NCBI RefSeq assembly: GCF_021441885.1
Contig: NZ_CP090438.1
Coordinates: forward strand, 1,054,001-1,118,000
Origin: Vibrio maritimus
GTDB taxonomy: Bacteria; Pseudomonadota; Gammaproteobacteria; Enterobacterales; Vibrionaceae
Direction of reading: 5' to 3'
DNA: 64,000 nucleotides
The translations under genes were made by a program, and so were the position numbers. The stretch's first letter is position 1; every line of letters starts with the position of its first letter. The notes under the pieces are model-generated. The model was given only the letters and a program-made list of their open reading frames with translations, did no database searches and was not told where the DNA came from. Below, one piece after another: positions 9,082 through 18,019 of this stretch.

Positions 9082-9624
9082 ATGATTATCTATCTTCACG
9101 GCTTTGACTCAACAAGCCCAGGCAACCATGAAAAGGTTCTTCAGTTGCAATTCATTGATGAAGATGTTCGCTTCGTCAACTACAGCACTCTTCATCCAAA
9201 GCACGACATGCAGTTTCTGCTCAAAGAGGTTAATAAGTTAGTTCAGGAGTCTTCCGATCCGAATCCGCTCATTTGTGGTGTGGGTTTAGGTGGCTATTGG
9301 TCTGAGCGTATCGGCTTCTTGTGTGGGATTAAACAGGTTATCTTCAACCCGAACCTTCACCCAGAAGAAAATATGCAAGGGCGCATAGACCGTCCTGAAG
9401 AGTACGAAGATATCGCGACCAAGTGTGTAGAGAAGTTCCGTACTAAGAACGCAAAACAGTGTATGGTTGTTTTATCGCGTGAAGACGAGATTCGTGACAA
9501 CCAAGAGACCGCTGACGAACTAAGTGATTACTACGATGTGACATGGGATGAAACCCAGACTCACAAATTCAAGAAGATATCTCAGCACCTACAAGCGATG
9601 AAGGCATTCAAGTTAGCTCAATAA
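9082..9624 (+). CDS. ycfP: YcfP/UPF0227 alpha/beta-hydrolase-fold protein
   Basis: The 180-residue protein is highly similar to E. coli YcfP, opening MIIYLHGFDSTSPGNHEK. The fold is that of YqiA-type esterases, but the nucleophile elbow reads GVGLGG instead of GxSxG. The catalytic serine is therefore missing, as in E. coli YcfP, and ordinary ester hydrolysis is doubtful. The function is unknown. It closes the hinT-lpoB-thiK block and is followed by a terminator. Confidence 0.9.
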   Translation: MIIYLHGFDSTSPGNHEKVLQLQFIDEDVRFVNYSTLHPKHDMQFLLKEVNKLVQESSDPNPLICGVGLGGYWSERIGFLCGIKQVIFNPNLHPEENMQGRIDRPEEYEDIATKCVEKFRTKNAKQCMVVLSREDEIRDNQETADELSDYYDVTWDETQTHKFKKISQHLQAMKAFKLAQ

Positions 9625-9671
9625 ACAAACAATAGCATGCGACATTTATGCGTGCTCTATGGTAAAGACAG

Positions 9672-9697
9672 CGGCTCTCTTAGTAGGGCCGTTTTTT
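9672..9697 (+). terminator. Terminator after ycfP
   Basis: CGGCTC and GGGCCG form a six-pair stem (one T-G pair) followed directly by six T residues. Confidence 0.65.
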
Positions 9698-9764
9698 ATT
9701 GATAGAAAAATCGTTTGAGAAATAGTCATTTAATTCGGTGTGAAAAAATAATCCCATTGAATAG

Positions 9765-9792
9765 TTGCGGACATTGATTTGCTCTATATAAT
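9765..9792 (+). promoter_or_regulatory. Candidate ndh promoter
   Basis: TTGCGG (9765-9770) and a perfect TATAAT (9787-9792) are 16 bases apart. Transcription would start near 9799, giving a leader of about 235 bases before ndh. The rest of the 9698-10034 intergenic segment shows no gene. Confidence 0.5.
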
Positions 9793-9810
9793 AAAACCGT
9801 TCCACAATAG

Positions 9811-9824
9811 TTGATAAATATCAA
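9811..9824. promoter_or_regulatory. Perfect FNR box upstream of ndh
   Basis: The sequence TTGATAAATATCAA is an exact match to the FNR consensus TTGAT-N4-ATCAA. It lies about 12-25 bases downstream of the predicted ndh start point, a position expected to block RNA polymerase. In E. coli FNR represses ndh in the absence of oxygen, so the same anaerobic repression is inferred here. Confidence 0.65.
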
Positions 9825-10034
9825 AAAAAATTGAGAGCAAGAAGAGAACTTGCCCAAAATGCGCAAAAAGTGACGATTTTGCACCGATATGTGAAGTGAA
9901 ACTGTAAATGTAACGCGTAAGGGGCACCGTGTAGTGGCCAAGGTTTACGCATAATGACAAGAATTTTTGTGCTTGGATAACATCGAGGCACGTTTGATTT
10001 TCAATTTTCAAATTTCACTTTTAGGAGAGCCATT

Positions 10035-11324
10035 GTGACTAATATTGTCGTTGTAGGTGGTGGGGCAGGCGGACTAGAGCTTGCAACCAAGTTAGGCCGA
10101 ACACTAGGACGTAAAGGGCGCGCCAATATTACGCTTGTAGACCGTAAAGCTAGCCACTTATGGAAGCCATTGCTGCATGAAGTAGCAACAGGCTCATTGG
10201 ATGAAGGCGTCGATGCATTAAGCTACCGTGCACACGCGAAAAACCATCATTTTGATTTCCAAATGGGTAGTCTTCAAGACATCGATCGCGAAAATAAACA
10301 CATTACACTTAGTGAGTTGAAAGATGAGCAGGGTGAGCTGCTGATGCCAAGTCGCACAATCGATTATGATGTGCTCGTACTTGCCATCGGTTCTACGTCT
10401 AATGACTTCAACACACCTGGTGTGCGCGATAACTGTATTTTCTTGGACAGCCCAGAGCAGGCGCATCGCTTCCGTACAGAAATGAACAACGAGTTCTTGA
10501 AGCTACATGCGAAAAATGGTCAAGGTACTGTTGATATCGCTATTGTGGGTGCGGGCGCAACGGGTGTTGAACTTTCTGCCGAGCTACACAACGCAGTAAA
10601 AGAGCTACGTACTTACGGTTTTGGTGATCTTGACTCGAGCAAGTTGAACGTAAACTTGATTGAAGCGGGTGAGCGAATCCTACCGGCTCTTCCTCCACGC
10701 ATTTCTGGTGCTGCACATTCTGAGCTGACTAAGCTTGGTGTGACAGTACGTACTGCGACTATGGTAACGCAAGCAGACGAATCAGGTTTGACAACAAAAG
10801 ACGGCGAGCACATCCCGGCACAGATCATGGTTTGGGCTGCAGGTATTAAAGCGCCTGATTTCATGAAAGACATTGCAGGGTTAGAGACGAATCGTATTAA
10901 CCAGTTAGTAGTTAAAGACACGCTGCAAACTACACGCGACGATGACATTTTTGTCATTGGCGACTTAGCACAGTGTACGCAGGCAGACGGCAAGTTTGTC
11001 CCACCTCGCGCTCAGGCTGCGCACCAGATGGCGACACGCGCGTTTGGTAATATTGTGGCTAAGCTAAACAGTCGCGAACTGAAGCCTTATGTTTATAACG
11101 ATCATGGTTCACTTGTCTCTTTGAGTCGTTTCTCAACAGTCGGCAGTCTAATGGGCAACCTAACTAAAGGTTCGATGATGGTAGAAGGTCGTATTGCACG
11201 TGTGGTGTATATCTCTTTATACCGTATGCACCAAATGGCGCTTCATGGCATGCTAAAAACAGGTCTGATGATGCTGGTTGGCCGAATTAACCGAGTACTT
11301 CGTCCTAACCTAAAGCTTCACTAA
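10035..11324 (+). CDS. ndh: NADH:quinone oxidoreductase type II (NDH-2)
   Basis: NDH-2 is a peripheral inner-membrane flavoprotein that passes electrons from NADH to ubiquinone without pumping protons. The 429-residue protein has an FAD-binding dinucleotide fold at the N terminus (VVGGGAGGLELA, about 5-16), a second Rossmann motif for NADH (VGAGATGVELSAEL, about 170) and the C-terminal amphipathic membrane/quinone region (SLYRMHQMALHG). GTG at 10035 is the start, with AGGAGAG 7-13 bases upstream. An FNR box lies upstream. Confidence 0.95.
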   Translation: MTNIVVVGGGAGGLELATKLGRTLGRKGRANITLVDRKASHLWKPLLHEVATGSLDEGVDALSYRAHAKNHHFDFQMGSLQDIDRENKHITLSELKDEQGELLMPSRTIDYDVLVLAIGSTSNDFNTPGVRDNCIFLDSPEQAHRFRTEMNNEFLKLHAKNGQGTVDIAIVGAGATGVELSAELHNAVKELRTYGFGDLDSSKLNVNLIEAGERILPALPPRISGAAHSELTKLGVTVRTATMVTQADESGLTTKDGEHIPAQIMVWAAGIKAPDFMKDIAGLETNRINQLVVKDTLQTTRDDDIFVIGDLAQCTQADGKFVPPRAQAAHQMATRAFGNIVAKLNSRELKPYVYNDHGSLVSLSRFSTVGSLMGNLTKGSMMVEGRIARVVYISLYRMHQMALHGMLKTGLMMLVGRINRVLRPNLKLH

Positions 11325-11348
11325 TCGTTAAGTTAAGCTAAGCAAAAT

Positions 11349-11386
11349 AAAAAAAGCCCCAACCATTGATTTGGTTGGGGCTTTTT
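11349..11386. terminator. Bidirectional terminator between ndh and the DUF2989 gene
   Basis: AGCCCCAACCA and TGGTTGGGGCT form an eleven-pair stem, flanked by an A-run on the left and T5 on the right. Confidence 0.88.
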
Positions 11387-11425
11387 CGTTTCAGTTAAAA
11401 CGTAGAAGTCTCGTGATTTCCCTGC

Positions 11426-12238
11426 TTAGCGAGACAGAGTTGGCGAGTAACTACCATTCTTTATTGCCTTGGCAACGGTATTGGCCTGACTTTTTAACTG
11501 ATCGTATTCACTGTCGTTTAAGTTAAACATCAACCTCAGCGCGTTATCGGAAGCGATAGGAATATCAAACTGTTTCGCGACCATAGCCCAGAGAAACGAT
11601 TGTTGTGGTTGGTTTAAGCTTTGCGTTACGCTCGCCAAGGCCTTGATGACGTCCTTGTTTACTGTTTTACCGCCACTTGAAAGTTCAAGAGAACGGTTCA
11701 ATAGTTGGTAGGTTTTATTCTTATCTCTCGAGATATAGTAAGTGGCAAGCGCGTACTGAAGCTCCGCCGTATCCAACTGAGGAGAGCCTTCCATCTCTAG
11801 AAAGCGTCGGCGCGCGTTATGGTCGCCAGTTTCACTCCAAAGAAAATAGAGGGTTTCTGGTGACGTCGAGCCACTCAATGAATTCGTGACCCGTTCTTGT
11901 TCGTTAATGGAATACATCAAAGCATCAAAGCGTCTCGCTTTTAGGTCAGCTTGCTCGATGGGTTGTATTTGCGAGGCGAGTTCAAGACATTTTCTGTACT
12001 CTTTCAACAGATAATACTCTTCAATGGTGTTTGCCTCGCTAGGGGCTTTCATCATCTCGTATCGATGCCAAATAAGATTGGTTCTAGGGATCCGACATTG
12101 TCCGTCAGACGTATTGAGAACTGCGCAATTAAGAGAGGGTTCTTGTTCGCAAAGCTGGTCTGTGTTTTTGCGAGCCTCAAAACAGCCGGCTAACATTGAC
12201 GCGCTTAAAAGAACAAGCAAAGCATGGGGTAATTTCAT
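11426..12238 (-). CDS. DUF2989-type lipoprotein
   Basis: The protein has 270 residues from the chosen start MKLPHALLV. A start at 12262 would add eight residues ahead of the signal peptide. The lipobox is LAGC, and the mature part has five cysteines in its first 60 or so residues, unusual for a lipoprotein and suggestive of disulphides. The remainder is helical and TPR-like (YALATYYISRDKNKTYQLLNRSLELS). The function is unknown. I assign the DUF from memory of Vibrio annotations near ndh, so that label is less sure than the lipoprotein call. Confidence 0.72.
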   Translation of the reverse strand: MKLPHALLVLLSASMLAGCFEARKNTDQLCEQEPSLNCAVLNTSDGQCRIPRTNLIWHRYEMMKAPSEANTIEEYYLLKEYRKCLELASQIQPIEQADLKARRFDALMYSINEQERVTNSLSGSTSPETLYFLWSETGDHNARRRFLEMEGSPQLDTAELQYALATYYISRDKNKTYQLLNRSLELSSGGKTVNKDVIKALASVTQSLNQPQQSFLWAMVAKQFDIPIASDNALRLMFNLNDSEYDQLKSQANTVAKAIKNGSYSPTLSR

Positions 12239-12423
12239 TTTACTACTTGTGATCGAATACACTGATTTATCTAGCTCAACTTGACTCAGTGTATCATCAG
12301 GTTAAGGTTCGAGTAATGAATTAACCTCTCAGAACCACAAAATAGCGGTGCTGCTATCAAGGCAGTGCTATCTAGACAGTGAGACGGTTGAAAATAAATA
12401 GTGTGACGACAAGAAGGTTCATT

Positions 12424-12708
12424 ATGGATGTAGAACAATTATTAGAAGCAATGACACCAGATGTGTATGAAAGACTGCTTTATGCGACAGAAACTGGGCG
12501 ATGGCCAGAGGGCAGTCGATTATCACCAGAACAAAGAGACTCTTGCATGCAGGCTGTAATGCTTTATCAGTCGAAGCACAATGTTGAGCCACAGCATATG
12601 TCGGTTGCCGCTGGTGGAGACATTACATTCAAGAGTAAAGCTGAGCTGAAAAACCAGTTTGCAGATAACTCGAACGAGATAGCTAGAGTGAAGGTTTCAC
12701 AAGATTAG
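12424..12708 (+). CDS. yeaC: YeaC-like DUF1315 protein
   Basis: This 94-residue acidic cytoplasmic protein has the DUF1315 pattern (MTPDVYERLLYATETGRWPEG, then MQAVMLYQ). No function is established. I place the start at 12424, where the family's MDVEQLLEAMTP begins and AAGAAGG lies upstream; an ATG-free extension back to 12379 has no ribosome-binding site. It is a single-gene unit, convergent with the SulP gene. Confidence 0.85.
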   Translation: MDVEQLLEAMTPDVYERLLYATETGRWPEGSRLSPEQRDSCMQAVMLYQSKHNVEPQHMSVAAGGDITFKSKAELKNQFADNSNEIARVKVSQD

Positions 12709-12723
12709 TCAATCAAAGTAAAC

Positions 12724-12749
12724 AAAAAGGGGTGTTGCCACCCCTTTTT
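12724..12749. terminator. Bidirectional terminator between yeaC and the SulP gene
   Basis: AAAAGGGGTG and CACCCCTTTT make a ten-pair stem with a four-base loop, with A and T runs on the two sides. Confidence 0.85.
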
Positions 12750-12761
12750 AGTATTTGTCGA

Positions 12762-14321
12762 TTAACCAGCTAATACGTCGGTTGCGACTTTGTAGCTTGG
12801 GTCTTCTTTAACATTAATTTCAACTAAGCTGCCCGCTTTGTCTAGAAGCTTACGGCAGTCTGGGCTGAGGTGGCGCAAGTGTAGGGTTTTACCTACCGTC
12901 GCATAACGCTCGGCCAAGGTTTCAATAGCCTCAATCGCAGAATGGTCGGTAACGCGAGAGTTCGCAAAATCAACAATCACATCTTGTGGATCATTTTGTG
13001 CGTCAAATAGCTCAAGGAAGTTGGCCGCGGAACCAAAGAAAATTGGACCGTTAACCATGTATTCTTTCGAACCTTCTTCATTGATGTGGCTGCTAGCATA
13101 GATATGCTTGGCGTGTTCCCATGCGAACATCAGAGCAGAAGCAACAACACCAACCGCTACGGCAACAGCAAGGTCTGTCATTACGGTTACAGCTGTTACC
13201 AACACGATGACAAAGAAATCTTTCTTAGGTACTCGGCGAGCCAGCTTGAAGGTTGCCCATTCAAACGTACCAATAACCACCATGAACATGACACCAACAA
13301 GCGCTGCTAGTGGGATCATCTCAATAAGTGCTGCTGCAAATAGAATAAACATCAATAATGCAACCGCGGCAACGATACCAGACAGACGACCGCGACCACC
13401 TGAGTTGACGTTGATCATCGACTGACCAATCATCGCACAGCCACCCATTGCACCGAATACAGAACAGGTCACGTTTGCTAGACCTTGACCCACACATTCG
13501 CGGTTAGATTGGCCGCGTGTGTTGGTCATCTCATCTAAGACTGTGAGTGTTAATAGAGATTCAATCAGGCCAATTGCCGCCAAAATGATGGCATAAGGTA
13601 GGATGATCTGCAGCGTTTCCCACGTTAGTGGAACCGCAGGGATAGAGAAAGTTGGTAGAGAACCTGCTAGCGTTGCAGCATTGTCGCCCGACATTGAGCG
13701 CAGGAAGTCGACGACCGTACGAGTATCAAGACCTAGACCTTGGACCAATAGTGTCACAGTGACAATCGCAACAAGAGAAGAGGGTACTGCTGTCGTGATC
13801 TTTGGTAAAAAGTGGATGATCGCCATGGTCAGTGCAACAAGACCCAGCATCAGCATCATTTGATCTTGAGGTAGCCAGGTGAGGGCACCGGATAAGTCTG
13901 GTGCTTTAAACTGGCCGAGCTGTGCTAGGAAAATAACGATAGCGAGGCCGTTCACAAAGCCGATCATTACCGGGTGCGGCACGATACGAATAAACTTACC
14001 GAGCTTAAAGATGCCAGCACTGATCTGAAACAGACCTGCCAACATAATAGCGGCAAACAAGTACTGAACGCCGTGAGTAGCTACAAGGCTAACCATAACA
14101 ACGGCCATTGCGCCTGTTGCACCAGAGATCATGCCTGGGCGTCCACCGAAGATAGAGGTAACCAAACCGACGATAAAGGCAGCGTACAAGCCAACCATAG
14201 GGTCAACGCCTGCTACGAATGCGAAAGCAACCGCCTCAGGAACAAGCGCAAGAGCAACAGTCAGACCTGACAATACGTCATTCTTTACTGAGTGCTTAGA
14301 AAACTGTGGGAATTCAAACAT
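12762..14321 (-). CDS. SulP-family anion transporter with STAS domain
   Basis: This 519-residue inner-membrane protein has the SLC26/SulP transmembrane core (about 1-390), with the family's GLTVALALVPEAVAFAFVAG segment near residues 18-37. The C-terminal cytoplasmic STAS domain (about 400-519) contains VIVDFANSRVTDHSAIEAI. Relatives carry sulfate, bicarbonate or dicarboxylates, often with Na+ or H+. The substrate cannot be read from the sequence: no carbonic anhydrase or sulfur-assimilation gene lies next to it. Confidence 0.9.
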   Translation of the reverse strand: MFEFPQFSKHSVKNDVLSGLTVALALVPEAVAFAFVAGVDPMVGLYAAFIVGLVTSIFGGRPGMISGATGAMAVVMVSLVATHGVQYLFAAIMLAGLFQISAGIFKLGKFIRIVPHPVMIGFVNGLAIVIFLAQLGQFKAPDLSGALTWLPQDQMMLMLGLVALTMAIIHFLPKITTAVPSSLVAIVTVTLLVQGLGLDTRTVVDFLRSMSGDNAATLAGSLPTFSIPAVPLTWETLQIILPYAIILAAIGLIESLLTLTVLDEMTNTRGQSNRECVGQGLANVTCSVFGAMGGCAMIGQSMINVNSGGRGRLSGIVAAVALLMFILFAAALIEMIPLAALVGVMFMVVIGTFEWATFKLARRVPKKDFFVIVLVTAVTVMTDLAVAVAVGVVASALMFAWEHAKHIYASSHINEEGSKEYMVNGPIFFGSAANFLELFDAQNDPQDVIVDFANSRVTDHSAIEAIETLAERYATVGKTLHLRHLSPDCRKLLDKAGSLVEINVKEDPSYKVATDVLAG

Positions 14322-14620
14322 GAAATTAATCGTACTTATGTTGTTGGTTTAACATCCATTTCATCCAGCACACATTCGACATTCAAAATGTGTCAACCGT
14401 ATTAACAGTGAGCAAAAAAGGACTAATTTACAGTCGCTATCTATATCTCGATGGTTATAGACAAGATGCATTGCTAATGAAACAGTCAAAGTCGGGCATG
14501 CTACAGAATTGTACCGAGAAGTTCAATATTGAAAGAAAATGTGACGGAATTATCTGTAGATAAAAATAAGGGCTGCAATATAGCAGCCCTTATCGTTAAG
14601 TTAGTCTAACTGACTAGCAA
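14322..14620. other. Intergenic region between SulP gene and rne
   Basis: It holds the SulP gene's leftward promoter (not confidently located) and the rne terminator. No coding sequence is apparent. Confidence 0.5.
14561..14593 (-). terminator. Terminator of rne
   Basis: Read leftward, ATAAGGGCTGC and GCAGCCCTTAT form an eleven-pair stem with a six-base loop, followed by a T-rich stretch (TTTTTAT). Confidence 0.75.
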
Positions 14621-17600
14621 TTAGTAGTTAGGTTTTGTCATCGCAGCCGATGCAGCATTTGTAGCGACTTGGCTGCCAGCTCCTTTTGGTTGGTAACGTT
14701 CAGTTTTTACCGGTGCTGCATTAATGATGATTTCACCCAGCTCTTGTTTGCCTTCTGCTTTCGCCATTGGCGCACTAGCATGACCTTTGAAGCTTGCTTT
14801 TGCAGTGACTTTAGTTTCAGCTGGCTTAGCTTCGACTGGAGCTTGCTCTTGTGCTTTCGGCGCTTCTGCAACAACCTCTACGACTTCTTCTGAAACGTTA
14901 GAGTCAGGTGTAGTCGTAGATTCAGTTACTGGTACGTCAGCAACAGGTGCTTCAACCACAGGAGCTTCAACCGTTGGCTCAACCACAGGAGCTTCAACAA
15001 CTGAAGCCTCAACGGCTTTAGGTGCTTCGGTAACCACCGGCGTCTCAACGACGTCAGCAGCAACTTCTGGCGTCGCGACAGGCTCTGGTTTGCGCATAAC
15101 AATGACTTTACCCATTGCCATCTCTGGCATCGCCATACCAGTTACGTTAACAGTAACTTCCTTCACTTCCGCTTCAGGTTTTGTTTTCGCCTTAGGCTTG
15201 GTAATACCGTAACTTGGCATCACTTTACCCATTGCCATTTCTGGTGAAGCAACGCCACCTTTGCGAAGACGGAATGGGTTAGGACGGCGATCACGACCAC
15301 GACGACGACGTTGACCACTTGCACGTAGGTGACGTGGAGAACGACGGTTGCGACGCTGCTTACCTTCCTCTTTTGCCCCAGCTTCGTTAGACGCTTCTGG
15401 CGCTTGTGTTTTTTCAACAGGCGCTTGAGTTGCAGTTGCGACATTTTGTTGCTCTGCGAGCTCTTCCTGTTTGGCATTTTGGTCTTTAACGCGAACTTGC
15501 TTAGTCAGTTTGCGACGTTGACGACGCTCTTTAACTTTGGCAGTTTTCTCTTCTGAGCGCTTATCTTCTGAACGAGGGCTCTTCTTCTCTGCTTGTACGT
15601 CAGCAGCGATTTGCTTACCTTGCTCTTCTACCTTCGATTTGTTAGCAGCTTCATCTCGCTTCTTATTACGACGGTCTTGCTGCTTGTTACGACGGTTCTG
15701 AGATTTGCGTGGCTCTTGTTGAGCGTTGCTTTGCGTCTCTTTCTCTTCATCGCGGTCACGGTTAGGCTTGTTACGACGATTCTTGTTGCGATCGTTGTCA
15801 CGAGACTCTTTGTTGTTGCGACGGCGCTGATCGTTGTTGCGGCTACGGCGCGAACGATTGTTGCGGTTTTTGTTTGTTTCTTCTTTCTTCTCTGGCTCTT
15901 TCTTCTCTGCTTCAGGTGAAGCGAATAGAGAACCGATTGCAGAAAGAATACGAGAGAATAGGCCCGGCTTCTCAGCTTTAGGCTCAGCAGCTGGTTTCTT
16001 CTCAGGCGCTTTTGGCGCTGGTGTTGGCGCAGTTTGCGTTGGAGTTGCAAAGCCTTGGAGGGCTGGTTGCTCAACCTTACGCGGCTTCACTTCTGATTCA
16101 CCCGCTTCTTTAGCTTCAGCTTCACGCAGCGCTTCTAGCTTCTTAGGTAGCAAGTAAGACAGGAGATCTTGCTCTTCGCCTTCACGTACACGGATAACCT
16201 CGAAATGCGGTGTTTCCATGTCTGAATCTGGAACGATGGTGATCTTCACTTCTTGAACGCGCTCAATGTGGTTGATAGAGCGACGTTTTTCGTTCAATAG
16301 GTAAGAAGCGATAGGCACAGGAACAATCGCTAAAGCCTGCGATGTGTTGTCTTTTAGTGCTTCTTCTTCGATCAAACGAAGTACAGAAAGTGCGAGAGAT
16401 TCGTTATCACGTACAACACCAGTACCACTACAACGTGGACAGATGTGGTGACTTGCTTCTGCAAGAGACGGGCTCAAGCGTTGGCGAGACATCTCAAGAA
16501 GACCGAAGCGAGAAATACGACCGATTTGTACGCGAGCACGGTCGATACGAACCGCTTCTCTCAGACGGTTTTCAACTTCACGTTGGTGACGAACTGGCGT
16601 CATATCAATAAAGTCGATAACAACCAAACCACCAAGGTCACGAAGACGCAATTGACGAGCAATCTCATCTGCCGCTTCTAAGTTAGTGTTGAGAGCTGTC
16701 TCTTCAATATCACTACCTTTTGTTGCACGTGCAGAGTTGATATCGATAGAGGTAAGCGCCTCTGTTGGGTCGATAACAATAGAGCCACCAGAAGGTAGGC
16801 GAACTTCACGTTGGAAGGCAGATTCGATCTGGCTTTCGATTTGGTAGTGACTAAATAGCGGTACTTCGTTGTCGTACTTCTTAACACGGTTTACGAAGTC
16901 TGGGCGTACCAATTGAATATGTTGGCGCGCGCGCTCGTAAATCGTGTTGCTGTCAATAAGGATTTCACCAATGTCACGACGTAAGTAGTCACGCAGTGCG
17001 CGGACGATGACGTTACTTTCTTGGTGAATTAGGAACGGAGCAGGGTTTTGGTCCGCTGCGCCTTTAATATTTTCCCAGTTGTTTAGAAGGAAACGTAAAT
17101 CCCACTCAAGCTCTTCGGCGCTCTTGCCTACACCTGCGGTACGGACGATTAGACCCATACCTTGAGGGAGTTCAAGTGTGCTCAGTGCCGCTTTAAGTTC
17201 AGTGCGCTCCTCACCTTCGATACGGCGAGAGATACCGCCAGCACGAGGGTTGTTAGGCATAAGAACTAAGTAGCTACCTGCTAGAGAGATATACGTTGTC
17301 AGTGCAGCACCTTTGCTACCACGCTCCTCTTTTTCAACTTGCACGATGACTTCCTGGCCTTCGCTCAATACATCTTTGATGCTTGGACGACCTTGGTAGG
17401 TATAACCTTGTGGGAAGTATTCTTTTGCAATTTCTTTAAGAGGGAGGAAACCGTGGCGTTCGGCACCGTAGTCAACGAATGCGGCCTCTAGGCTAGGCTC
17501 AACTCGAGTGATACGTCCTTTGTAGATATTTGCTTTCTTTGACTCATGGCCAGGGCTTTCGATATCAAGATCGAACAGTTTCTGACCGTCAACCAAAGCA

Positions 17601-17647
17601 ACACGCAACTCTTCTTTTTGAGTTGCGTTGATTAACATTCTTTTCAT
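14621..17647 (-). CDS. rne: Ribonuclease E
   Basis: RNase E is the endonuclease that starts bulk mRNA decay, matures rRNA and tRNA, and scaffolds the degradosome. The catalytic half has the S1 domain (about 35-120), catalytic Asp at about D302 (TSIDINS) and D345 (VIDFIDM), and the zinc link CPRCSGTG. The tail is disordered, with the membrane-binding amphipathic helix KPGLFSRILSAIGSLF, a long Arg/Lys/Asn-rich RNA-binding tract, Val/Ala/Glu/Pro repeats and two MAMGKV motifs. I start at MKRMLINATQ (17647), the conserved family start, giving 1008 residues; an in-frame opening back to 17788 lies in the leader. It is divergent from rluC, as in E. coli. Confidence 0.95.
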   Translation of the reverse strand: MKRMLINATQKEELRVALVDGQKLFDLDIESPGHESKKANIYKGRITRVEPSLEAAFVDYGAERHGFLPLKEIAKEYFPQGYTYQGRPSIKDVLSEGQEVIVQVEKEERGSKGAALTTYISLAGSYLVLMPNNPRAGGISRRIEGEERTELKAALSTLELPQGMGLIVRTAGVGKSAEELEWDLRFLLNNWENIKGAADQNPAPFLIHQESNVIVRALRDYLRRDIGEILIDSNTIYERARQHIQLVRPDFVNRVKKYDNEVPLFSHYQIESQIESAFQREVRLPSGGSIVIDPTEALTSIDINSARATKGSDIEETALNTNLEAADEIARQLRLRDLGGLVVIDFIDMTPVRHQREVENRLREAVRIDRARVQIGRISRFGLLEMSRQRLSPSLAEASHHICPRCSGTGVVRDNESLALSVLRLIEEEALKDNTSQALAIVPVPIASYLLNEKRRSINHIERVQEVKITIVPDSDMETPHFEVIRVREGEEQDLLSYLLPKKLEALREAEAKEAGESEVKPRKVEQPALQGFATPTQTAPTPAPKAPEKKPAAEPKAEKPGLFSRILSAIGSLFASPEAEKKEPEKKEETNKNRNNRSRRSRNNDQRRRNNKESRDNDRNKNRRNKPNRDRDEEKETQSNAQQEPRKSQNRRNKQQDRRNKKRDEAANKSKVEEQGKQIAADVQAEKKSPRSEDKRSEEKTAKVKERRQRRKLTKQVRVKDQNAKQEELAEQQNVATATQAPVEKTQAPEASNEAGAKEEGKQRRNRRSPRHLRASGQRRRRGRDRRPNPFRLRKGGVASPEMAMGKVMPSYGITKPKAKTKPEAEVKEVTVNVTGMAMPEMAMGKVIVMRKPEPVATPEVAADVVETPVVTEAPKAVEASVVEAPVVEPTVEAPVVEAPVADVPVTESTTTPDSNVSEEVVEVVAEAPKAQEQAPVEAKPAETKVTAKASFKGHASAPMAKAEGKQELGEIIINAAPVKTERYQPKGAGSQVATNAASAAMTKPNY
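15105..15244 (-). repeat. Duplicated MAMGKV motif within the RNase E tail
   Basis: Two nearly identical 20-odd-base copies encode PEMAMGKV (15107-15128 and 15222-15244) about 38 codons apart. Each is followed by a short Lys/Pro stretch. They look like tandem short linear motifs in a disordered region. Confidence 0.75.
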
Positions 17648-17984
17648 TACAGAAATTCTCGTTGTATTTTCTTTGTTTTCATCATTGCTCTTGTCACAGG
17701 TTTCGTAACTCGCGGTGCCTGATCCCATGGCTTTATTTAATGCAGCCTCCCGGCTGGAAGGGATGCTCGTGGGCACTACAGTCATCACACAGGACTGAGG
17801 CTGTGTGATCCGCGTCTGTGGCGGTATTACTCAAACACGAGTACGTGAGTAGGTGACAAGGAAGGCCTAGCTATCAACGTCTTATGCCAGTTGCTGCGTT
17901 TCAATACTAAGCGGTCTACTCAACATTTAATTGCTCAAAGATAATAGCGACAAATAGAAAATCGAATCTAATTATCCATTGCAG
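17648..17984 (-). promoter_or_regulatory. Long structured 5' leader of rne
   Basis: The predicted leader is about 337 bases, close to the E. coli rne leader (about 360), through which RNase E autoregulates its own mRNA. A perfect nine-pair hairpin is visible at 17784-17809 (ATCACACAG / CTGTGTGAT, eight-base loop), and a smaller one lies at 17743-17756 (CAGCC / GGCTG). Autoregulation here is inferred. A search with the Rfam rne5 model would test it. Confidence 0.6.
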
Positions 17985-17990
17985 CTGTGA

Positions 17991-18019
17991 ACTATAGCAG
18001 CGCAACCAAATATCAGCAA
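17991..18019 (-). promoter_or_regulatory. Candidate rne promoter
   Basis: On the minus strand TTGCTG (18019-18014) and TATAGT (17996-17991) are separated by 17 bases, and TGC precedes the -10 (extended -10). Transcription would start near 17984. Confidence 0.55.

Noticed and set aside
9726..10011. Two overlapping minus-strand openings upstream of ndh
   Set aside because: They overlap the ndh promoter and FNR box, lack ribosome-binding sites and resemble nothing.
14787..15212. 141-codon opening antisense to the rne tail
   Set aside because: It mirrors the repetitive Val/Ala/Glu/Pro tail of RNase E; the Thr/Ser/Gly-rich translation is a shadow and has no ribosome-binding site.
17648..17788. 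47-residue N-terminal extension of RNase E
   Set aside because: The conserved family start is MKRMLINATQ at 17647; the extension is in the structured leader and has no matching family sequence.
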